In this document: in pieces, positions 23,701 to 32,819 of the stretch
How the letters are laid out: each line of letters opens with the position of its first letter
Numbering within the stretch: the first letter of the stretch is position 1
Source: Eudorina sp. 2006-703-Eu-15
Lineage: Eukaryota; Chlorophyta; Chlorophyceae; Chlamydomonadales; Volvocaceae
DNA length: 64,000 nucleotides
Direction of reading: 5' to 3'
NCBI GenBank assembly: GCA_003117195.1
Contig: BDSI01000214.1
Location: 1-64,000 of the forward strand
Translations under genes and position numbers: made by a program
The notes under the pieces: generated by a model
The model's input: only the letters and a program-made list of their open reading frames with translations
What the model was told of the DNA's origin: nothing
The model's database searches: none

Positions 23701-26700
23701 GTTCCCTTACTGCTGACACGTGTCCCATCCGTGTTTCCTGCTCGCTTTGGGCGCAGTGCTCCCCAACGGCAAAATCTTGTATCACGGCGGTGGACAGGTT
23801 GGTAGTATTATGCATGTCGCGGTTGGAGACATGCCTAGCTACCTACCTACCTACATGTATGCACCTGCGGCTGCGTGCTGCTGGATGGGAATCAAGACAA
23901 TGCCTGACGGCATACGTCTATGCTTGCACCCACTTAATAACTATGATCATATCTATCGCTGCGTATGCGTGGTGTCATAATTATGTATGACCCAGCGGGA
24001 AGACCTCGACATCTGACGCATACCCGAATTTTGCATGATCGGTAATAATAGCTAGACCTCCGCACGCACTGCTCTCCGAATAAAAGCAGCAAATGCAAGC
24101 ATCGACCTTCTTTCCCTTCCTCTCGCACTACTCGCACCCTTGCCTTCAAGACTGGTCGCGCGGGCTTGAAGACCGGTAACAACAACTACTTGTCCGAGAA
24201 GCCCGCGACCACTGCAATCATGTACGATCCCCAGGCCCGGCAAGGCTCGCGGTTCTCACAAACCGCCCACATAGGTACGGAGCGCCTTGTCATCTCTGCC
24301 CATCATGTAATCAGGCACACATCCATTATTCACATACAGCAAGTTGCTGTAATCCAGTCCCGCACATAAGTTATCTTCATGACGGTGGTTTCACTACGTA
24401 CTATATATGGTCGTAAGTCCAACGAAGGGGCAGGTTCGATGTTCGGAGTGATTCGATAGTAACAGATAAAGATTTGAGTTTGGTGTTGGCTCAATTTTCA
24501 TGCGGTACACAAGCAAGGGTTCAACACGTGCGAGCTATCAATTGAGCCGTGATGAGTCTATACTCGTAGATAGATCTATCGACGTATCATTAGCTGAATA
24601 ACATCATGCCACTGTCTGTGCGGCAGTAGTGCTCGGAACTGCCGCACAAACAGTGGCATGCTGTTTTACATTACAGCTACCAATTAACAAAATCCGTCAA
24701 CACCCCAGACCATATCCTATAGTTGAATGCGTGTGTAATGGTTGTAGCAGGAATTCGAGCCCCTTAGCATCAAGTGCGCTTTTCAGCCTCGTGTTACAAT
24801 GGTCCCCATTCTTCCTCATGGTTCCCCATTCTTGTAGCAAGGCCGTCACATTGGTACTAAGCAGTATGTAGTATGTAGGTCTATACTGTAGTATGTAGTA
24901 TCACATGTCAGGATCAAATCAAACATATTATACAGCTATTATTATACTATATATTATTGTACATTTATATACGAATATCTATACCAACATTCTAATGTTA
25001 ATGGTATTAGTATCGTTATTATTATGTATGTTATATTATTAGGCCCTTCCGCAATAGCGAGCGAGTATATTCGTGCACAAGACGTCTTGGTATTCCTCCG
25101 TGCGCGCAGGTTATGCCCGATTATATCACGCAGCCGCGTGCCTGGACCTGAGCGGAAAGCTCTTCGTGGCCGGCTGCGAGACATGTGGAGCTCGAGTGAT
25201 TGTGAGTGCCCTTCGCTGTAGACTGCTGAATGGGTGTGGATGGGCGGGAAGGGTGCACGCACGCACGTAATTAATATTCCTGTATGTGTATGTGTAATAT
25301 ATTTGGCGCAAGATGAGCTATACATAGTTCATAGTTTGCACCTATGCTAGTGATTATACCATTGCACGAACGCAACCATCCATGCAACTTGCTGCGCATG
25401 CACGTACATTGCATTGGCCACCGACCAATGCCGCAAAAACCAGGCAGTCAAGCTATCCCTGCTGAAACCACAATATATACCCGCCGCCCGTACGTACGTA
25501 CTATTATTTACTGTGTATGCAATGACGCGCCGCTAAACCCCCGCCCCTCTGCCTCGCTCCCACGCACCTCGCTGTCCTTGCATGCTACACCCATCCACAG
25601 CCAAAGGGCTCAGGCTTCAGGGCCAGTCCAGATGGCGACAGGGACTACCGGCTGCAGCTCGGCACGCCCACTGAAATCAGCGTTGAAGCCGATCGCCCCT
25701 CCATCCGCATGTGCCCAACAACCGTCATGCGCGGATCGTAAGTCCGGCGGGGCAGAAAGAAAGAAAGACGTACACGTACGGGGCGTCTCTGCTGCACGCG
25801 CAGTAAGCCGTCTTCGCATGAGCTCGCCTCAATTACGACAGCGAGCAGCCGGCAGGCCATACATGTTGTTTGTTGTGGGGCGCCGTGCTATCTACGTATC
25901 TACTTAAATGTAGGCTCACACTACCTGGATGTGGGCTCACGCTACCTGGATGTAGGCTCACGCTACCTATACGTATGTCGCCAATAAACTGCCACATGGC
26001 AATAGTAGCCCTGCCAACACACATAACTCTAAATCTACATGCGAAAGCTTGCACTGTACAAGCCCAAAGCTCACTGCCTCATGCACGCAGAGAGTTCAAG
26101 GTGCCATATTCTTACCAAGGTGGCCGCAAAATTACCGGCGCATCCATCGCTGCACCGTGCGCCGTCACGCATTCAGTCAACATGGGGCAGCGAGTCATTT
26201 TCCTGGTAAGAATTAGTACAGATCGACGCGGTAACAAATCTATTTACGATGTACGCAAACAAAGCTTTCCTAGTACCAGCATATATCGGGGTACGTACGT
26301 AGGTACGTAGGCACCTGCCGGCATCGCAAGTTGACTGGGCGTGACGTATCAATCAATCACCTCTGGACTGTTTCTCTTGCCCGTTAGCGAGGTACCATGG
26401 GCAGGTCCCCACAAACATAATGTCAAAATGCACGTCAATCTATCTGACATCACGCACATGACGAACGCAATGCAATCTCGCTCCTTGCACTGCTGGCCGC
26501 CCGTCACATTGCTTGATTGCCCGCGCGCAGCGCTCGCGCGCAGCGCTCGCGCGCGCGTATCTATCTCGAATGAACTTGAAATCGGCTACATATCTTTACG
26601 TATGGCCGACCCCGCCATTCAGTCACCGCACTGATCAATACTCTAAACCCATCGCGGAAACTAAGGAAACCCGATCGATCGCACGACACGGATATATAGA

Positions 26701-27039
26701 ACACAACCTACCACACCCAAACATGCACGTACGCGTGCTGGGCGTGTTTACAGATAGACTTACACAGATTATTATAAGCCAGGCAGGTACATACACCCTT
26801 CATCGAGCGAGCGAGGTCGCCATTATCGCCTTATATATTCCCATCTTCGTTGGCTCACCCCTCGCTTGCAGTCCATCGCATCTGATGACGGCAAGTTCGT
26901 GACGCTCCGAGCGCCTCCTGCCGATCAGCCAGCTGTGGCCCCCTTCGGCCACTACATGCTCTTCCTGCTTGGGGAGAATACCGCTACAGGAAGGACGTAC
27001 AGCGAGGGCTGTTGGTTCAAGCTGGCAGATACGGCGTGA
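17743..27039 (+). CDS. Secreted copper radical oxidase (glyoxal/galactose oxidase-like)
   Basis: Predicted to oxidise aldehydes or alcohols while reducing O2 to H2O2 outside the cell. Seventeen exons: 17743-17910, 18453-18623, 19263-19391, 19702-19757, 20016-20052, 20707-20849, 21561-21589, 22250-22343, 22492-22597, 23122-23219, 23669-23721, 23757-23797, 24151-24274, 25110-25201, 25601-25737, 26091-26205, 26872-27039; 1761 bp, 586 aa. A hydrophobic N-terminal segment (VLLVLLAGSLLHLLHALAAA) acts as signal peptide or anchor. Active-site residues by family analogy: Cys125 (HFCSG) and Tyr177 (RWYPT) for the thioether cofactor, Tyr422/His423 (RLYHA), and His520 (THSVNMGQR). The C-terminal E-set domain ends with FGHYMLFLL. 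Exons 10-12 (23122-23797) are least certain: joining WSTMDRSLTAD to LPNGKILYHGGGQ needs a 35-nt intron or a sequence error. Exon 13 uses an AAG acceptor. Confidence 0.85.
18878..18939. repeat. 50-bp perfect palindrome beside a 14-bp palindrome
   Basis: Positions 18890-18939 equal their own reverse complement over all 50 bases, centred on TAGCTA. Immediately left, 18878-18891 (GTTACTATAGTAAC) is a second perfect palindrome that overlaps it by two bases. The locus is in intron 2 of the copper oxidase gene. Confidence 0.95.
20090..20130. repeat. Dispersed repeat fragment, AAGGTGGACCC family (copy 2)
   Basis: CCGTTACAAGGCAGGTGGACCCGTATCCC resembles the start of 7887-8065 with a 4-bp insertion; the downstream part differs. 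It is in intron 5 of the copper oxidase gene. Confidence 0.5.
24605..24660. repeat. 23-bp inverted repeat, hairpin with 10-nt loop
   Basis: CATGCCACTGTCTGTGCGGC... at 24605-24627 pairs with 24638-24660 with one mismatch. It lies in intron 13 of the copper oxidase gene and would form a short stable hairpin in RNA. It could be a MITE remnant or a small-RNA hairpin; neither is shown. Confidence 0.85.
24750..24800. repeat. Dispersed repeat with CATCAAGTGCGCT core (copy 3)
   Basis: GGAATTCGAGCCCC, then AGCATCAAGTGCGCTTTTC and CCTCGTGTTACA, matching the two copies in intron 7 of the GT90 gene. Confidence 0.7.
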
Positions 27040-27110
27040 ATGAACGAGTGCGTGTTCATTCGTGATCTTAAAGCGTATGAACGGACGGAGACTGTTATGA
27101 GTTTTCCCAA

Positions 27111-27121
27111 ACACATACATG
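27111..27121. repeat. Putative target-site duplication, 3' side of retroelement
   Basis: ACACATACAT adjoins the ATT-type tail here and recurs at 30400-30409 on the other side of the element. Because the site is itself microsatellite-like, chance identity cannot be excluded. Confidence 0.45.
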
Positions 27122-27253
27122 ATAATAATAATAATACGCCCAGTCAGGGACTGTGGCATGTGTTAAGGGGGCAGGAGTGATGAGGCTATGGGTTTCCCCT
27201 TGCCTATACACTACCCGCCACCGCTAATGTGAAATCACGATCTGCATTGTGTG

Positions 27254-28345
27254 CTAAGTTCCTGATGGATTGTCTCCTACAGGTTGTCCTCTTTCCATCT
27301 TGCGTCGGAGTGTAACGATGCCGTTCAGCATATGTACGGCATGGTCGTGCAGGTCGTTCAAGCACGCCCTGGCTGCGTGGCTGCAGGCCCCGAGCTCAAC
27401 CAGGAGTGGAAGGAGGTCTTTTCGTATGGTTCCCCCGAAACCCAGACTGATGGCGTCCTGTTTCGTATAGCGCACCTTCCATCCCGCTTCTGCAAGCTCT
27501 TTGGCCAGGGTCTCGTGCTGCTGCACTTTGTCGTGCTGTTTCGCAGTGTGGTTGGTGTCTGAGGTGTAGACGATTTCAAGAATGTGTACGGTGTGGTCCT
27601 CGCGATCCCAGGGGCCTGTGTATCCCGGTTTACTTGCCTCCAGGAGTGGTATCGTTGGTATGAACAGTATGTCCGGTCTGAGTTTTAGGCGGAGGTCGGT
27701 GGGTGTATTTGGCAGCACCCACTCCGGTATGCGGGTGCTCGCGGCATAGTCAGGGAGCTGCTGCGCCTGACAAGCATCCATGATCATGAAGCAACCACCC
27801 AAGCGTCCTGTGGCGAGCAGTCTGGCGATCTGCCGGACTGCGACATTGTGTCGTTTGATGTAGAGGGCTGTCATGTCCGGGTGTTTACAGCCACCCAGGA
27901 TGTGTCCTCCAGAGTCGGGACCCCGGCACAGTGGGCAGGGTGCGGTCTCCACCATGTGTGGTGGGACTGCGGATTGTATACGCGATCGTTTGGTGCCTAC
28001 CAGGGGACATCGGAAGCGCTGCACTAGTTTGTTGTTCCACAGTTGTCCGTACCAATAGTCCATACACTCGAGTTTCTTGTGCCTTCCCGCGCGCCGGTTG
28101 AGGGTGCGCGCGCTTGTACGGATGTCTAGGTGCGGGAGCGTGGCTGACATGAAGGACGTGTACAGGGTTTGTTTGGTGTAACCGAGGTGCACCTCTGGTT
28201 TTATTAGCGATGTCACCCCTCGGTTAAGGTCGTTGGCGTAGTGACCGGCGGTGCGTTCCGGCCCGCTGGCTTTTCGCACCCACCAATAGTGCGCTCTGGG
28301 GTCGTTGTCGGACGTTTCTGTTTGCCATGTGGCGTCGTCGGGCGC
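27254..28345 (-). pseudogene. Retroelement C-terminal region: Cys/His knuckle and nuclease-like domain
   Basis: The open part (28279 down to 27254) encodes about 340 residues. A CPLCRGPDSGGHILGGCKHPD motif forms a CxxC-H-C knuckle typical of the C-terminus of RNase H-bearing LINEs. Further on, LRPDILFIP, then ILEIVYTSD and later lysines (KVQQHETLAKELAEAGWKV) resemble a restriction-like endonuclease PD...E...K arrangement, though no strict PD-(D/E)xK is present. In-frame homology extends upstream to about 28345, where the frame is broken from the RNase H part. Confidence 0.5.
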
Positions 28346-29055
28346 GTCCCGGCGCGCAGCTTAACTGCCGCTCTATCAGCCGCGTCATTGTATTTTATTC
28401 CTGTGTGGGATTTTACCTTCAGAAGATGTGTCTTGAGTTTCCTTACAGCTCGTTCTTTCAGAATCCGTACAATGTTCGTAAGTAGGTCTTTGTGTTTACT
28501 GAGCGCGAGTTTCGTAGGTTGATTTATCATTTTCTTTATCAGAAACAGTGACGCGGCTGAGTCAGTCCAGATTGTAATGGGTGCGTTGTTGAGGCCCTCC
28601 TCGTCATTTCTCATTGTAAGACCTTGGTGGATAGCACTGAGCTCGCATCTATGTAGAGCGTTTTGCCTGTGAGGGCATCGACCGCGGCCGCGCTAAGGAC
28701 TTGCGCTTCGGCTTCATCAACCTGGATCTTTTGGACAGACCCATCAGTGTATATGCCGGATTCAGCGTCATGGCGCAGAGCTATTTTTGCTGGGAACATC
28801 AGGTGTGCGCTGCATCGTTCGTCGTCGGTCAGGTTGTCACATCTCCGGGAGCTCAGGCTAGGTGCACAGCCGGCTTCGTACTTCTCTTTCAACCTACGTA
28901 TGTGTTTGCGCACCCATTGGGGTAGTCGCAGGTCCGTGTCCTGGGTCTCGTCCATTGCTGTGCGTTCCTGGGGCGGCTTCGTTATGGAGTCGATTGCTTG
29001 GCGAAGTGGTTCCACGACACTGCCTCCAGTCTTGTTGGCCACGAGGATCAGGTAG
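28345..29055 (-). pseudogene. Retroelement RNase H domain, frameshifted
   Basis: GIYTDGS (first catalytic Asp), a following ELSAIHQGL helix (catalytic Glu), ITIWTDSAAS (third acidic residue) and KSHTGIKYNDAADRAA (terminal His/Asp motif) mark an RNase HI fold. YTDGS and ELSAI are in different frames, so a frameshift lies near 28645. Upstream sequence (VEPLRQAIDSITK) has no recognised domain. Confidence 0.65.
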
Positions 29056-30397
29056 GTCGAGGCCGTTGGGGTAAGAGGGGACGTCTTCCCAGATTGCGTC
29101 GTTGCTTAGGTTGCTGTCACTCCTGTCGGTCGAGATTGTCCCGACGTGAGTGACCAGGTCGTGCCGTAGGTACCGGGTGTAGGGTGCCGTTTTAGATGCA
29201 GGGAACACGAGCAGCGTGGCCGTGGGGTCTGTGTGGTTGCGCTCTGCGTCAGCCCATCCCAGGGCCCATCGCATGGCATGGTGTCCCTCTTCGGGGGTTG
29301 GTTCCGGGTGAGCGACAGAGGCACCCCTGAATGGCTGTTGGTATGCGTCGTGGCTTGCTCCAAATAGTTTGTCCTCGGGGAATCTTGCATGGTATACTCT
29401 TGTGCACTTGGCGACGTTCAAGGGCGAGGCGAAGCGCTCCGTGTCCGCACCTATGGCCTGCATGAGTCGTTCCATGAGATATTCGCTAAGACGTTTCTCG
29501 TGCGCTTTTTTGACGGTATTCGTTTTGCTCCCGCCCCTGTCCCTGTATCGTAGCAGCAGTCGGGCCACGTCTTCGGGGAATCCTCCGGGGGCGGCAAGCC
29601 TCGCATGTTCTTCCGGGTGAGCAGATTTGGCCGCCGTGTATCGGAGCCACATGTCGCGCAGTCGTGTTGCTGGGAGCATTCCTAGACATTTTCCCCTCGG
29701 GTCGTAGACATATGCGCGTTTCGCGGTTTGTAGGTCCGCGGGTTCCCGGTCTCGGGGATCACTAAATATCGGGTGCGCCGCGCCCGGCGCGCAATTGTGC
29801 TTGCCTATTTGGATTGTATATTTGCCGGTCGGGTGTATGTCCATCTCCGGGTTCCGTGCTTCGGTGTCGATCTCCACGTACCTCCGAAGGGTCCGCTGTC
29901 CTCGGGTGGTCTGGTAGCACTCTTCTTCCCATCGTCCTTGCCTTTGTTCGTCCGTTAGGTGTTGATCTTGCGCCTGGTTCACTCGCCCGGGCTCATGTTC
30001 GATGCCGTGTTCTCGTCTATGGTTGTATTCTGATAGCAGGGTGTCCCATGTGTCTTGCGACGCGAGCCTGGTTTCCTCCTCTTCCGTTGGTTCCCATTCA
30101 ACGTCTAGCATGCCGCCTTCCCCATCATCTCCTGTGGTGTATGGTCGCAGGTCGCGCGGTGTGTACTTGTGGGCTTCGTAAAGCGGAAGCGCCCCCTTGG
30201 GTATGAGGGTCCTCTGCCAGGCGACCGTGTAGTATGTACGGTGAGTCGGTCGGCTATGTCTCCCGGTCCGTTTTTGCTTACTCGGGGGTGGGTCAGCGTC
30301 CACTCGCTTTCGTGTTTGGGCTATAATGCGGGCCACTCTGTCCTGCGTCCCGAACAGGGCTTGGGTGATGGCGAACCCATGTTCGGTTGGCACCCCC
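29055..30397 (-). pseudogene. Retroelement N-terminal region with PCIF1/CAPAM-like methyltransferase fold
   Basis: A single frame of roughly 440 residues. The first half is charged and without recognised motifs. Near the end, ERFASPLN, then YHARFPEDKLFGASHDAY, FRGASVAHPEP, an Ala-rich helix and ATLLVFPASKTAPYTRYLRH follow the order of conserved blocks in PCIF1/CAPAM adenine-N6 methyltransferases (FxSPxN, FPxD-x-x-FGS, NPPF, hydrophobic strand). The catalytic NPPF position reads HPEP, so activity is unlikely in this copy. Similarity was judged by eye; unrelated convergence is possible. Confidence 0.35.
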
Positions 30398-32819
30398 ACA
30401 CACATACATACATGCAATACATGCAAATATATTGTGCGTAGGCGGATCATGCAGCAGCTTCTACCAGACAAGTACGTGTACTAGTGTGATGGAAATACGA
30501 CATGATGAATGGGCGAGAAACATCTCTGGCTAGCCATGCGCAGCTGTAGGGACGTACGTAAACCTTAAAGGGTATAAATGCCTTAGGAAGCTGGTGCCCA
30601 GCATCCGCGGAGGCTGTTTAGAAAGTCCGTTCTTACACAGACCCTGCCTTGGGCTGGACGGGTTATCAAATAAAGGCATCTCAGGTATTCTGCGCGCCTG
30701 TGTTGTGGGCAAAATAATTGTTAATGTTTATAACCGACGGTGCATCATGCTGGGTATGCTCAATTGCACCGACCGAGTTGTGTACAAATAATATCGATGG
30801 ACGATCGAGGCAAGGGTAATCATCATCCCGTCCTTAATCGAGCTAATGATCTGGCCTGGATTTTCAGGATTACGTTTTAAGCATATTTCGTTTGTTTATG
30901 TGTTCTTCAATCCATGGCAAACACTGCTGCAAATGTTGTAAAAGTAATTCGGATTGTGCACGAATGAATCGGCTGCTGCGACTTACATACCCAGTCACGG
31001 AGATCAGTTAACATGCAGGCGCTGTACAAGAAATCGATTGGGATTCAAATATATAGATATATAACTACTGTATCATCCGTACTACTGTATAACTACTGTG
31101 TCATCCGTTCTGTGCGCGTGTGTTACCTAACATCATTGCTTGACACATCACCGAGAAACACTAATACATGCATGAGATGGTGATACAACGACGTATTTTA
31201 GCAGTGCATGCATCGAGCTGTCTGTCGGTCGGCGGCAGCAGCCGGCATCACGCTGTGCCGCGCGTCAGGCCATGCGCATAATGCACATTTCGAGGGTCAT
31301 AATATATATGACCCTCACGTAAACAGGACCAGGTGTAGGGTGGGTTAGGGGTTAACCCTGATAATTTATCTTGTGTTATATCAAGGGAAGATCATAGGCG
31401 AAGCCACTTGTCTCAGGCCGGCACTGCCCCGGCCACAGTGGAGTAAATACTACTGTGCTCAGAGTTAGGTTCTAAGCCAAAAGACTCAGTTAGTTCCAGC
31501 TCCAAAGACGAGGTTCGTGACTGCTTCGAGCTTTTCCGTACATTGTCGTAAGATTCCTTTTCAACATCGGATTCAGCTGTCTTATGGATCAGTTCTTAAT
31601 TCATTCATGAATATAATCGTAATTATAATAATCTTCTATCGTTATGTAAATCGTTAAGTCCTGTGTGGCCTTCGTGCTACAACAATAGGTGTGCTCATCA
31701 GCTCAGCATCTTACAGACAAGCCAGATTGCCTCCAAACGCAGATGAACACAGCAGTTGCTCCTCAGAATCACCCAATAATCTGCGAGACACGTTCCCACG
31801 CACGGCCATCCACCCGGTATATATTGCAGGGCCGCCGTACGTATGTATACAGTGGGCCGCCGTACGTATGTATACAGCGGGCCACCGTACGTATGTATAC
31901 AGCGGGCCGCCGTGTGTTCCTGTACCAGCCATATATATGCAACAGCTAAATTTCGTGCGTGTCGACGCAGTGCGCCGGATCAAACAGATGCGCGCCACGC
32001 ACGCACGTGTATGGCTACCGGCGGCAGCTAGCTCCGTTCCCACGCAGTAGTGTTACCTCTCAAGGTCCCCACTTGGATCGAAACCTCACAGTGGTGGTAG
32101 GTGTCGATCAATCCGCCTACCTCTCGCAATAATATCCTACCAGCATCCCCCGGAGAAGCCTTTGGCTCAATTGCACCATCATTCGGGTGCATTTCGAGCA
32201 GCCATCCTCTTAAAAAAAGCCACGCTGTACATCCGAGCGGTAACTCCTTCGTTCGCCATACGTTGTCTGTGCTAGCTATTTGCGCTGCCTAACCAACCCT
32301 GACAAGCAAAACGAAAACATATGTAGTTGGATATCCAATACGTGTAACGAACCCAACAAACCGGTATATATAGACCTCATACTTTTCAAGGTAGCTCAAA
32401 TGGGTACGTGCGCACCCTCATCAGTCGCGCGGAATACGCAAGCGCGTCTGTGGAGGCGTGGACGGATATATACACAACAGCAGCACTATCTAGGCAGTCG
32501 GTGACGCACGGCGGCCACGGATGATACGCACATAGAGAGCCCGCTACAGTACCGTCGACCCGGCCCATCCAGCTGAACTTGAATGCCAAGCCCAGTACGC
32601 ACGTCGCACCTCGCTCGCTCACCTACCGCCGTTGACCGCCCGCCCGATGTATGTGCATCAAAGCCATCATCACCCGATTGTTGGGTCGATCGTCGGTCCA
32701 GGTGTCTTAACATCTCCTCTGGGCCCACATACACATACAACGCCAGCCAGCTGCTGGACAACTGTTCATGACGCTTACCTATCTACCAGCAGCATACCTT
32801 GCGAACTTTCGAGGATATA
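30398..32819. other. Intergenic between retroelement and FAD monooxygenase 3' end
   Basis: No gene recognised. It contains a small inverted repeat at 31292-31316 (GAGGGTCAT arms, 7-nt loop) and a 25-bp tandem repeat at 31829-31912. The oxidase and the monooxygenase converge on this region. Confidence 0.6.
31829..31912. repeat. 25-bp tandem repeat, three copies plus partial
   Basis: Unit starts GGGCCGCCGTACGTATG at 31829, 31854, 31879 and 31904 (last truncated). One unit has an A for G change (GCCACC). Confidence 0.9.

Larger units (their letters stand above)
27122..30397 (-). mobile_element. Degenerate non-LTR retroelement with RNase H domain
   Basis: Reads on the minus strand, from about 30397 down to a 3' tail of ATT-type units at 27122-27136. 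A second copy of only the last ~115 bp at 49339-49453, in the same orientation, shows that this is a 3' end of the kind left by 5'-truncated target-primed insertions. Three frames must be linked by at least three frameshifts (near 29055, 28645 and 28345), so this copy cannot make an intact protein. No reverse transcriptase motif was found in the interval; it may have been deleted or lie outside this 5'-truncated copy. RNase H plus a C-terminal nuclease-like region recalls Dualen/RandI-type elements, but the clade call is tentative. Confidence 0.75.
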
